Below are positions 21,299-27,572 of a DNA stretch of 36,019 nucleotides, one piece after another. How positions within the stretch are numbered: position 1 is the stretch's first letter; the number at the start of each line of letters is the position of its first letter. The notes beneath the pieces are model-generated. The model made no database searches and was not told the origin of the DNA. It was given only the letters and a program-made list of their open reading frames with translations. The translations under genes and the position numbers were made by a program. This DNA comes from a virus. Location: positions 3,643-39,661 of IMG/VR virus record IMGVR_UViG_3300030389_003158; one strand, written 5' to 3'.

Positions 21299-21552
21299 TA
21301 TGCCCTCCTTTTAATTTCGTTACCAATATAATTAAACGTAGCGTCATCTATTATATCTGCTATATCGTCAATATAAATGCTACCACACTCATCAAATAAA
21401 CCAACATCAGATCCTTTGACATCAACAAGTAAAGTCTTTTTAAACCCTTTACCTTGTCTAATACTTTCTAAAGCTATTGCTCTTGTAGGTCTACCTAGTT
21501 GAGTAGTAATAAGCTTAGTACCTTTCTTTATATTTTTAAAATTTTCAGTCAT
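21298..21552 (-). CDS. Small hypothetical protein
   Basis: 84 residues, mixed strands and helices (KGTKLITTQLGRPTRAIAL, later IYIDDIADIIDDATF). No family recognised. GGAGG lies upstream; its start overlaps the upstream gene by four bases. Confidence 0.7.
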   Translation of the reverse strand: MTENFKNIKKGTKLITTQLGRPTRAIALESIRQGKGFKKTLLVDVKGSDVGLFDECGSIYIDDIADIIDDATFNYIGNEIKRRA

Positions 21553-21752
21553 TTAGTCCTCCAATCTGTTGTACCCTCAGGGTATTTTAATTCTACTGTA
21601 TGTCCTGCTCCTTTAAAGTGACTTTCAATTAATCTTAATATTGATATGTCCTTAAAAGTTGCATGATATTCTCCATCAATAAACATTTCCAAAGGTAAAT
21701 CTTTATCGTTGGGAAATTGTTTTTGAAACCATTTTAATCGTTCTTTACTCAT
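21549..21752 (-). CDS. Small hypothetical protein
   Basis: 67 residues (KERLKWFQKQFPNDKDLPLE at the start; HTVELKYPEGTTDWR at the end). No family recognised. GGAGG precedes the ATG by five bases, and the four-base overlap with the next gene indicates coupling. Confidence 0.7.
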   Translation of the reverse strand: MSKERLKWFQKQFPNDKDLPLEMFIDGEYHATFKDISILRLIESHFKGAGHTVELKYPEGTTDWRTK

Positions 21753-21763
21753 TTAGTCCTCCA

Positions 21764-22075
21764 TTATATTACACATTCAGGAACATTCAAATCATTGTCT
21801 AAACAATAACTTTCCAATTCTTTTTTAATGTTATTAAAATGTTTAAGAGTTCTTCTCACATGTTGTTGAGAAGCTTCTCCATCCATATATAAATTTTCAG
21901 GTGATAATTCACTTGCAATATCTTTCATTAAGTAATCTACATCACCATTATCTAAAGGAAAAACAATAAGATTTAAATCCCAATCTTTACCAGTTTTTTT
22001 ACCATGATTAATAAAGATACTATTCCATCTATTTTTTTGATCTACATATGCATTTAAGTTTTTATATTTTGTCAT
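21764..22075 (-). CDS. Hypothetical protein
   Basis: 103 residues from ATG 22075, chosen because GGAG lies eight bases before it and the upstream stop is at 22077 (TAACATG); a GTG at 22084 is less likely. Mixed alpha/beta (NLIVFPLDNGDVDYLMKD in the middle). No family recognised. Confidence 0.7.
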   Translation of the reverse strand: MTKYKNLNAYVDQKNRWNSIFINHGKKTGKDWDLNLIVFPLDNGDVDYLMKDIASELSPENLYMDGEASQQHVRRTLKHFNNIKKELESYCLDNDLNVPECVI

Positions 22076-22076
22076 G

Positions 22077-22412
22077 TTATGCACTCCTTATTTTAATATT
22101 TTCTAAATGTGGCCTATACTCAACATTCAAGATACAAGTATTTTGACTATCAAATATTGACTCAATACCACTAAGAATAAGTTGTCTTTTACCTTTAAGA
22201 CTAGGTGATTTACCTAGCTTTTCATAAACATCAAAAACAATATTATCTTTAGCAGTTTTATCTGCTTTGTTAGTAAAGTCTTTTTCTTTACCTTCAAATT
22301 TACCCCAATAGGTTTTTCTTTCACCATTTAAGGTGTGATATACTATTGAAACAAATCTACCACCGAAGGTTTTATGTATCTCGGTGCGAATACCTTTTGT
22401 ATTTATTTGCAT
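22077..22412 (-). CDS. Hypothetical protein
   Basis: 111 residues; AGGAG eight bases before the ATG. Beta-rich N-terminus (GGRFVSIVYHTLNGERKTYW), basic middle, and a C-terminus with one Cys. No family recognised. A hairpin lies just upstream at 22450-22483. Confidence 0.7.
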   Translation of the reverse strand: MQINTKGIRTEIHKTFGGRFVSIVYHTLNGERKTYWGKFEGKEKDFTNKADKTAKDNIVFDVYEKLGKSPSLKGKRQLILSGIESIFDSQNTCILNVEYRPHLENIKIRSA

Positions 22413-22449
22413 GTTATATGCTCCTATTTATTTTATCCGAATTAATGAA

Positions 22450-22483
22450 AAGGATATGCAACATCGGATATATTGCTATCCTT
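22450..22483 (-). terminator. Strong hairpin after the gp88-like gene (possible terminator)
   Basis: Arms 22450-22461 and 22473-22483 pair as AAGGATA-GCAA / TTGC-TATCCTT with one bulged base and an 11-base loop. It begins two bases after the stop of the gp88-like gene on the - strand. Only a short T-run follows, so it may be a weak terminator, an attenuator or an RNA-stabilising structure. Confidence 0.5.
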
Positions 22484-22485
22484 AT

Positions 22486-23355
22486 TTATACAAGCTCTAT
22501 TTCTTTAGGTAACTTGTTTAAATCTATTACAAAGTTACTTATACTTTCGTCACTTGCTCTAGTTTCTTTGTATCTCAATAAAACAATACTATTTTTAGGA
22601 TCTAAAAATCTTAAATCGTCATTATCACCATTAATAAGATTGTATGTTTTACCATATAGTTTTATTTTTTGTTTACTGCTCATCAGTTTATTAACTTGAT
22701 CTTCATTTTTAAAAACCATAGCGATGTTATGATCAGTTTTAGTAGCTTCTTTTATATACTCTTGTGCCTTTTGTGATAAAGAATAACTATAAGTTAAATG
22801 ATAATTTGGTAATTGATTACTCATTCTTTGTAACTTTTTTAGATACTTAGGTATCTTTGTATAGTCATAAAAATGTACATCAGGATATTTCATAATAACA
22901 TCTTTAAAATGTTTTATTACATCAATATCGCTAGTACCATTTATTCTAACACCTAATTTATGGCCATTCTTTTTAGCCTTTCTTATACCCCTTTCAATAT
23001 CTTTTATAAGTATCTTTTTAAATATTTCTGGGTGATCATTAAATAAAGCAATTTTTCTGAACCTGGATACTTTATTTACATTAAACTTACCCATTCCAGA
23101 ATCTTGAAGACAGCCTTCAAAACAATCAAATATATGTGCTAAGGCACACACATTTCCATATATGGTTTTATATGGTGTCATGTAATTGGTTAAAGTATCA
23201 AAACCCTTTTTAGTACCTTTAATAACTTTTACATTAGTATTAAACCCTAAAATTTGATTAGGGATTTTATCCATTAAATGTAAATATTTTTTAATTACAA
23301 TTTTAATTTTGTCTTCATACGATAGCTTGTTAAATGTTGGATATAATTCACTCAT
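22486..23355 (-). CDS. gp88-like phage protein with Cys cluster
   Basis: 289 residues. Recognised features: CALAHIFDCFEGCLQDSGMG (Cys cluster with a following G-x-G), KLGVRINGTSDIDVIKHF, VHFYDYTKIPKYLKKL, and YHLTYSYSLS. This order (three Cys, then VRxNGTSDI, then FYDYTK) matches an uncharacterised phage family related to proteins named gene product 88; the fold looks like an alpha/beta barrel, and the Cys cluster could hold a metal or an iron-sulphur centre. No enzymatic role is proven. Second gene of the leftward operon, coupled by ATGA to the 47-residue gene, so expected early in infection. Confidence 0.7.
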   Translation of the reverse strand: MSELYPTFNKLSYEDKIKIVIKKYLHLMDKIPNQILGFNTNVKVIKGTKKGFDTLTNYMTPYKTIYGNVCALAHIFDCFEGCLQDSGMGKFNVNKVSRFRKIALFNDHPEIFKKILIKDIERGIRKAKKNGHKLGVRINGTSDIDVIKHFKDVIMKYPDVHFYDYTKIPKYLKKLQRMSNQLPNYHLTYSYSLSQKAQEYIKEATKTDHNIAMVFKNEDQVNKLMSSKQKIKLYGKTYNLINGDNDDLRFLDPKNSIVLLRYKETRASDESISNFVIDLNKLPKEIELV

Positions 23356-23495
23356 TTTTTCACCTCTTTGTTAAATTCTTCAATAGCTAGTGAAATTTGT
23401 TCATTAAATTCCTGTTTTGTAATTTCGCCTTCGTCCCATTGTTTCCATAAATCATTAATAGTAAAAGCAAAGTCCTCTTCATTATTCATAATCAT
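23352..23495 (-). CDS. Small acidic helical protein
   Basis: 47 residues with AGGTGA before the ATG. Helical (FAFTINDLWKQWDEGEITKQ), then EFNEQISLAIEEFNKE. The ATG of the gp88-like gene overlaps its stop. First gene after the terminator at 23517-23547, only about 20 bases away. Confidence 0.75.
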   Translation of the reverse strand: MIMNNEEDFAFTINDLWKQWDEGEITKQEFNEQISLAIEEFNKEVKK

Positions 23496-23516
23496 TGTAT
23501 CACCTATTTTTAAGTT

Positions 23517-23547
23517 AAAAAAAAAGCTATGATAGTTTAATCATAGC
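23517..23547 (-). terminator. Strong rho-independent terminator or attenuator, - strand
   Basis: Perfect 8-bp stem GCTATGAT (23526-23533) / ATCATAGC (23540-23547), 6-base loop, followed on the - strand by nine T (A9 at 23517-23525). It ends transcription of the 146-codon region upstream, yet sits 21 bases before the first gene of the long leftward operon, leaving no space for a promoter between them. Confidence 0.85.
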
Positions 23548-23553
23548 CACCAA

Positions 23554-23597
23554 TTAAGAAAATATATCAATAGTATAGTATGAATATACTTTCTTAA
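23554..23597. repeat. Long AT-rich inverted repeat
   Basis: Arms 23554-23567 and 23584-23597 (TTAAGAAAATATAT / ATATACTTTCTTAA) are 14 bp with one mismatch and a 16-base spacer. It lies between the stop at 23636 and the terminator. It could be a second hairpin, an antiterminator partner or a repressor operator. Confidence 0.55.
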
Positions 23598-23635
23598 ATC
23601 TTGTTATATAGCGTACTGCTTAATTAAAAGCGTTT

Positions 23636-24037
23636 CTATATATTATTTAATATTCCAAGGTGAATTAAAGGTGCTGTAAAATTACAGTTTTTATTCACAG
23701 TAGAATAGTCGTCAATCTTTTTATCTTTGGTTACATCATAACCAACATTAATCCATCTTTCCAACTCATGAAATTTAAACCCTAACTTTTTACAATTCTC
23801 TAATTCTTTGTAAGCATGGTTTTTTAATCTGTTAGATACTTGTCTATTAATTCTAGAATGTTCGATGTTAGTATCTTTTGAATTATACCAATCGTACATA
23901 CTTTTAACATCATTATTAAAATTGTCTTTTAATAAATCTTTACCAGATACAAAAGAAATATAATCATTAAGCTTTAATACTTTATGCTTAATAGCTTTAT
24001 TCCTTCTTTGTCTTTTATTTCTTTTTTTATTTTTCAT
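23636..24037 (-). CDS. Basic hypothetical protein, first gene left of the control region
   Basis: 133 residues from ATG 24037 (MKNKKRNKRQRRNK). This start is preferred over 24076 because a -10/-35 pair lies at 24045-24072, inside the longer version. The N-terminus is extremely basic, and the rest is soluble and helical (ISFVSGKDLLKDNF; HELERWINVGYDV), so DNA or RNA binding is plausible. No ribosome site: the mRNA probably begins at the ATG. As the first leftward gene behind a good promoter and closed by a strong terminator, it could be an immediate-early regulator; that is inference. Confidence 0.65.
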   Translation of the reverse strand: MKNKKRNKRQRRNKAIKHKVLKLNDYISFVSGKDLLKDNFNNDVKSMYDWYNSKDTNIEHSRINRQVSNRLKNHAYKELENCKKLGFKFHELERWINVGYDVTKDKKIDDYSTVNKNCNFTAPLIHLGILNNI

Positions 24038-24072
24038 GCTTATATTTATAATACTTTTTAAAACATTGTAAA
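24038..24072 (-). promoter_or_regulatory. Leftward sigma70-like promoter, leaderless
   Basis: On the - strand TTTACA (24072-24067), a 16-base spacer and TATAAA (24050-24045) precede the ATG at 24037 by seven bases, placing the predicted start site on the ATG. Confidence 0.6.
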
Positions 24073-24424
24073 ACATTTATTTTATATTTGTTAATAAATA
24101 CCAGAAAACAGCCATTTTAAAAAACCATAAAAAACGAATCACTTTACAAAAATTTACATCATGGCTTAAAACCCTTATAAACCCTAGCTTTTAGAATGCA
24201 TTTTTTAAATAGGGTTAAATAGTATTAATTAGATATCTATGGGGTATATATTATAATGTATATATTAGTGGGTGTGGTTTTAAAACAACAGTTAAGGGAT
24301 AGGGTTTAAGTTGTTGCTAATTGGTAACAGTTGCTTAAAAACTACATAAAAAATAGATACATATTTACAACAGTTAGCACCAGACATTCAGATAGTGTTA
24401 TTTATGCAACAACGCTTGGCCAAG

Positions 24425-24451
24425 TTGTGTAAGGTGTGTAATTTGTGTAAC
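24425..24451 (+). repeat. Three 9-bp iterons (TTGTGTAAN)
   Basis: Contiguous units TTGTGTAAG, GTGTGTAAT and TTGTGTAAC, exactly 9 bp apart, sharing TGTGTAA; a fourth GTGTAA lies at 24468. They directly abut a 10-bp palindrome on the left. Typical of initiator or repressor binding arrays. Confidence 0.7.
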
Positions 24452-24458
24452 TAGGTTA

Positions 24459-24479
24459 GTAACAAGTGTGTAACAAGTG
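24459..24479 (+). repeat. Two 10-bp direct repeats GTAACAAGTG
   Basis: Exact copies at 24459-24468 and 24470-24479, 11 bp apart (about one helical turn), followed by a third partial ATAAC. Two proteins bound here would sit on the same DNA face. Confidence 0.7.
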
Positions 24480-24653
24480 CATAACGCTGTATATATGATA
24501 GTACAGTAACTTACACACGCAGGCAGGCGTATGAGCCACCGCCCCCCACTACGTACGTATATACCTATCTTACATAAAATTTGGTATTTCAGGTGTTAAG
24601 CAGTTTATACCTACGTATTTTTAATAATTTTAGGGAATATGTTGTTAACTAAG

Positions 24654-24690
24654 TTGACACTAGGTACAAATCAATTTAAAATACTTATTC
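24654..24690 (+). promoter_or_regulatory. Rightward sigma70-like promoter, leaderless
   Basis: Exact TTGACA at 24654-24659, a 17-base spacer, TAAAAT at 24677-24682; the ATG follows eight bases later at 24691 with no ribosome site between. Confidence 0.75.
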
Positions 24691-25227
24691 ATGGTGAATG
24701 GGAAAGCTGAATATTTAAAGAATTGGCATAAAAAAAGAATGAATGCTAATCCTATTGAATATAAATTAGATAAAATGCTAAGAAGTGCTAAGAATAGAGC
24801 ACGAATTAAAAAACTTAGATTTAATTTACATATAGATTATATAAGAACTATAGCTAAAAAACACTGTCCTTACTTTCCAGAGATTAAATTAGCTTATAAA
24901 ACTGATAAAAGAAAAGGTTGGAATCTAAGCTCACCATCTCTAGATAGAATAATACCTGAAAAAGGTTATATTGAAGGTAATGTAGAGATTATATCTATGA
25001 AAGCTAACTTAATTAAATCAAGTGCAGCATCATTAGATCTCTATAGAGTGGCTGATAGGTTATATGAGTTTGAAAGAGATAGTGAAGTGCTATCTATCTT
25101 ACCTAGTGAATCACTAGATGAATATAAACGGAGGGTTGGGTATTATAACCCCACCAACTTAGTTGGATACAGTTATACTCGGTTTCTCAGATTTGTCAAC
25201 AACAAAATTTTAAAGGGTCTAAAATGA
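24691..25227 (+). CDS. HNH/endonuclease-VII-like protein
   Basis: 178 residues. The N-terminal 90 residues are basic and helical (KMLRSAKNRARIKKLRFNLH), followed by KKHCPYFPEIKL and the signature SPSLDRIIPEKGYIEGNVEI, then SMKANLIKSSAA. That signature (LDRI, GYxxGN, AN-x-IK) is known from small phage proteins of the HNH or recombination-endonuclease type. Only one Cys of a zinc pair is visible and the classic His is not obvious, so activity is uncertain. It is the first rightward gene, apparently leaderless, and the next gene overlaps by ATGA. It may cut DNA for replication or recombination. Confidence 0.72.
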   Translation: MVNGKAEYLKNWHKKRMNANPIEYKLDKMLRSAKNRARIKKLRFNLHIDYIRTIAKKHCPYFPEIKLAYKTDKRKGWNLSSPSLDRIIPEKGYIEGNVEIISMKANLIKSSAASLDLYRVADRLYEFERDSEVLSILPSESLDEYKRRVGYYNPTNLVGYSYTRFLRFVNNKILKGLK

Positions 25228-25568
25228 CTGAAAAGTACCCAGTAAACCTGATAGGTAAAAGATATAGAAATAAACTTGACAAAACGCAAAAAAAAGATAT
25301 GTATGTTAACTTACTAGAGAAGTTTTACAGGCACTTAATAAAAGGTGGAAGGGGAACAGGCATTCATCTACCTCATTCTAGAGTTTTTTATATTAGGGCT
25401 GCAATGCGTGAGGACAAAGATTTTATTGCTAAGTTGGGTAGAGTGCCTACCCTCCAGGAAGTTGAAGAAGCATTAGATAAAGAAATCGGTAGTTATTGGA
25501 GTACTAGTGAAGTACCTGAGTGGTTTGCCCAGAAGTATGATTTTATCAAAGATAAAGAAAAACCATAG
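25224..25568 (+). CDS. Hypothetical protein
   Basis: 114 residues, basic first half (NLIGKRYRNKLDKTQKKD) and helical second half (PTLQEVEEALDKEIGSYW). The ATG overlaps the stop of the HNH-like gene, so both are translated together. No family recognised. Confidence 0.7.
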   Translation: MTEKYPVNLIGKRYRNKLDKTQKKDMYVNLLEKFYRHLIKGGRGTGIHLPHSRVFYIRAAMREDKDFIAKLGRVPTLQEVEEALDKEIGSYWSTSEVPEWFAQKYDFIKDKEKP

Positions 25569-25733
25569 TCCCTCTACTCATTGGCCTTATTCTTGCGAGG
25601 TTCGTGTCAATAGTAATTTGTTTGAGATCCAGTGATTCCACTAGGAAGATGACTGAATCAGATAAAAGGAAACTTTTGGGTAAGAGGGTGTGGATATATT
25701 CTGCACCCTCACACAGGATAAAGGAAAAATAAT
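25569..25733 (+). other. Intergenic leader with hairpin and possible micro-ORF
   Basis: 165 bases. A hairpin GAGGGTG (25684-25690) / CACCCTC (25704-25710) has a 13-base loop but no following T-run. A 27-codon ATG frame (25649-25732, MTESDKRKLLGKRVWIYSAP...) spans the hairpin and stops one base before the next ATG, but has no properly spaced ribosome site; its coding status is open. No tRNA fold was found on either strand. Confidence 0.45.
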
Positions 25734-25991
25734 ATGGCAAATTCTACATTTGAAAAAGACAGAAAGGCTTTTGAAAAACATATTTCAAAAACTACTCCGT
25801 ATGGAAAATTTGGATCTGGGGATCTTAGTGACGGTAAGTATACTTATGCTGATGATGCTAGTAAATCTAGAGATTATAATAAAAATAAAAGCCCAGATGT
25901 TTTTGAAGCTAAAAAAATAAAAGATAAAAAAAATAAAAAAACTCTTAGAAAAAAAACAAAAATTAGACAAGGAAGAGGAATAGGAATATAG
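25734..25991 (+). CDS. Small hydrophilic basic-tailed protein
   Basis: 85 residues; AGGA upstream of the ATG. Polar N-terminal half (FEKDRKAFEKHISKTTPYGK; DLSDGKYTYADDASK) and a Lys/Arg-dense end (KDKKNKKTLRKKTKIRQG). No family recognised. It opens the island of small basic proteins that runs to about 29116. Confidence 0.7.
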   Translation: MANSTFEKDRKAFEKHISKTTPYGKFGSGDLSDGKYTYADDASKSRDYNKNKSPDVFEAKKIKDKKNKKTLRKKTKIRQGRGIGI

Positions 25992-26000
25992 CTTAGAAGG

Positions 26001-26177
26001 ATGTATGAAGCATTTAAAATTACTACGTGCGTACTTGGTGTATTAAGTTTATATATTGGGTTAGTATCGTTAATAGAAAGTAAAGGGGATTTGTTTTTTT
26101 ATGTATTACCATTTAACATATTATTTATTTGGTGGTATACTAAAAGGCAGCTAAGATATGGCAAGAAAGAAAGCTAA
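26001..26177 (+). CDS. Small two-helix membrane protein
   Basis: 58 residues. Two hydrophobic helices (about 8-26, VLGVLSLYIGLVSLI; about 31-46, FYVLPFNILFIWWY) and a basic tail (TKRQLRYGKK). AGAAGG directly abuts the ATG, an unusually short spacing. Overlaps the next gene by 20 bases. Role unknown. Confidence 0.6.
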   Translation: MYEAFKITTCVLGVLSLYIGLVSLIESKGDLFFYVLPFNILFIWWYTKRQLRYGKKES

Positions 26178-26457
26178 GAATATACCTAGAACCACGAAGG
26201 GTAAAGGTGCTAATTTTAGACCTACTAAGTCTGGAGCAGGTATGACAAAAAAAGGAGTAGCTGCGTATCGTAAGGCTAATCCTGGTTCTAAATTAAAAAC
26301 AGCAGTTACTGGCAAAGTTAAAAAAGGCAGTAAAGCTGCAAAAAGAAGAAAGTCTTATTGTGCTAGATCACTAGGACAACTAAAGAGAAGTTCAGCTAAA
26401 ACAAGAAACAATCCGAACTCTCGTATTAGACAAGCTAGAAGAAGGTGGAAATGCTAA
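26158..26457 (+). CDS. DUF6321-like basic protein
   Basis: 99 residues, very basic. The central segment MTKKGVAAYRKANPGSKLKT, then AAKRRKSYCARSLGQL and a final RQARRRWKC match the DUF6321-type pattern (AYRxxNPGSKLKTAV, KRRKSFCAR, RRWNC) known from marine phages. The conserved Cys (in YCAR and at the terminus) suggest a zinc-binding or structural role, perhaps in DNA or RNA binding; function not established. The start overlaps the membrane micro-gene. Confidence 0.78.
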   Translation: MARKKAKNIPRTTKGKGANFRPTKSGAGMTKKGVAAYRKANPGSKLKTAVTGKVKKGSKAAKRRKSYCARSLGQLKRSSAKTRNNPNSRIRQARRRWKC

Positions 26458-26636
26458 TGGAAAGAATACATAAAACAAATTTAAAAACTATTAAGTATCC
26501 TCTAGTCGACATGAGAAAAGGTCTTCAAAAAAAATACAGAGGCACTGAATATAAAACCGACAGAACAAGAACAAAAGTTAGTTATAAGCGAGGTTCTTAC
26601 AGAGGTGTAGAACATTTACTACGTAGGTATAACTAA
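26451..26636 (+). CDS. Small basic protein
   Basis: 61 residues from ATG 26451, chosen for AGAAGG five bases upstream; ATG 26457 (TAATG with the previous stop) is an alternative and GTG 26445 is unlikely. Sequence rich in Lys, Arg and Tyr (MRKGLQKKYRGTEYKTDRTR; RGSYRGVEHLLRRYN). No family recognised. Confidence 0.65.
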   Translation: MLMERIHKTNLKTIKYPLVDMRKGLQKKYRGTEYKTDRTRTKVSYKRGSYRGVEHLLRRYN

Positions 26637-26815
26637 TGGCTGCAAAGAAAAAAAAGAAAACAACTAAAAAGAAAAAAGGTGCTACACCAACTAATCCTGC
26701 ATTATATGCAAGAGTAAAAGCAGAAGCTAAAAGAAAATTTAAAGTATATCCGTCAGCATATGCTAATGGGTGGTTAGTTCGTACATATAAAAAACGTGGT
26801 GGTGGTTATAGATAG
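26636..26815 (+). CDS. Small basic protein (KVYPSAYANGW type)
   Basis: 59 residues. A lysine run at the start, then LYARVKAEAKRKFKVYPSAY and NGWLVRTYKKRGGGYR. I recall this segment as the N-terminal part of longer marine-phage and algal-virus proteins (DUF5872-like), whose C-terminal part resembles the separate gene at 27267. Coupled by TAATG to the previous gene. Function unknown, probably nucleic-acid binding. Confidence 0.75.
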   Translation: MAAKKKKKTTKKKKGATPTNPALYARVKAEAKRKFKVYPSAYANGWLVRTYKKRGGGYR

Positions 26816-26970
26816 TGCCTCATTACACTAAAAAATTAAATAAGGTTATTAAGGCTCTAAAAAAAGCATCTAAAACACATGCTAAACAAGCCTCTATCTT
26901 ATCAGGTATAAATAAAGATCAAAAGAAAAGATATAAAAAACCAAAGAAACATTTAATACCTAAAAAATAA
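26815..26970 (+). CDS. Small basic protein, GTG start
   Basis: 51 residues starting at the GTG that overlaps the previous stop (TAGTG). Helical and basic (VIKALKKASKTHAKQASIL, then NKDQKKRYKKPKK). The KALKKASKxHxxQA segment recurs in small marine phage proteins. It ends exactly before the next ATG, so the whole stretch is used for coding. Confidence 0.65.
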   Translation: MPHYTKKLNKVIKALKKASKTHAKQASILSGINKDQKKRYKKPKKHLIPKK

Positions 26971-27267
26971 ATGGCTAGAAAAAAGAAAAAAAAAGATCCT
27001 AAAGTAGGTACAGGTAAAAAGCCAAAGGGTTCTGGAAGAAGATTATATACAGATGAAAACCCTAAAGATACTGTAAGAATAAAGTTTGCTACTCCTGCAG
27101 ATGCTAGAGCTACAGTTGCGAAAGTTAAAAGATCTAAAAAACCTTTTGCTAGAAAAATACAGATACTAACTGTAGGAGAACAACGAGCAAAAGTAATGGG
27201 TAAAAATGCTGTAGTTACTATATTTAAAAAAGGTAAAGATAGCATAAGAAAAACTAGGAAAAAGTAA
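26971..27267 (+). CDS. Conserved small basic protein (RRLYTDENPKDT type)
   Basis: 98 residues. Lysine-rich start, then GSGRRLYTDENPKDTVRIKF and ATPADARATVAKVKRSKKPF, a segment I know from other marine phage proteins of unknown role; basic helical end. Its start directly follows the previous stop. Likely binds nucleic acid because of its high charge; inference. Confidence 0.72.
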   Translation: MARKKKKKDPKVGTGKKPKGSGRRLYTDENPKDTVRIKFATPADARATVAKVKRSKKPFARKIQILTVGEQRAKVMGKNAVVTIFKKGKDSIRKTRKK

Positions 27268-27572
27268 TGGCTAAACCTACAGGGGGATTAACAGCATGGT
27301 TCGGTAAAGGACCTAAAGGAGATTGGGTAGACATAGGTGCACCTAAAAAGAAAGGTAAGTTTCAACCTTGTGGTAGAAAATCTGCTACTAAAAGTAAACG
27401 AAAGTATCCTAAGTGTGTGCCTAGATCAAAAGCTAGGAGCATGTCAAAAGGACAAATTAAAAGTGCTGTAAAAAGAAAAAGATCTAAAGCACAAGGTGTA
27501 GGTGGTAAACCTACTAACGTAAAAACTATAGTAAAAAAGAAAAAAACTACTAGAAGGAGAAAAAAGAAATGA
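27267..27572 (+). CDS. DUF5872-like basic protein
   Basis: 101 residues: GGLTAWFGKGPKGDWVDIGA, PKKKGKFQPCGRKSATKSKR, KYPKCVPRSKARSMSKGQ, then a basic tail ending TTRRRKKK. The GDWVDIxAPK, CGRK and KYPKCVP motifs match the DUF5872 pattern of marine phages and large algal viruses. Two conserved Cys may bind a metal. Start/stop overlaps on both sides. Confidence 0.78.
   Translation: MAKPTGGLTAWFGKGPKGDWVDIGAPKKKGKFQPCGRKSATKSKRKYPKCVPRSKARSMSKGQIKSAVKRKRSKAQGVGGKPTNVKTIVKKKKTTRRRKKK

Larger units (their letters stand above)
24073..24653. other. Divergent non-coding control region / origin candidate
   Basis: About 580 bases without a supportable gene between outward-facing arms. Seen here: an AT-only element around 24245-24267 (TATATATTATAATGTATATA) that could unwind or serve as a -10; three AACAGTT motifs on the + strand (near 24289, 24329 and 24371); the palindrome CTTGGCCAAG at 24415-24424; iterons at 24425-24451; direct repeats at 24459-24479; a GC-rich patch with six C at 24514-24547; the palindrome TACGTACGTA at 24550-24559. 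The combination suits a replication origin plus regulatory switch; this is inference. Confidence 0.6.

Noticed and set aside
24240-24270. TATAAT on both strands as extra divergent promoters
   Set aside because: A -10 match exists, but -35 positions score poorly on both strands; kept only as an AT-rich element.
25585-25690. Possible tRNA because of GGTTCGTGTC, which looks like a T-loop
   Set aside because: The flanking bases do not form a T-stem, and no acceptor or anticodon stem can be drawn on either strand.
25546-25740. 64-codon reverse-strand frame across the 25569-25733 gap
   Set aside because: Overlaps both flanking + genes, has no ribosome site and reads like random hydrophobic sequence.
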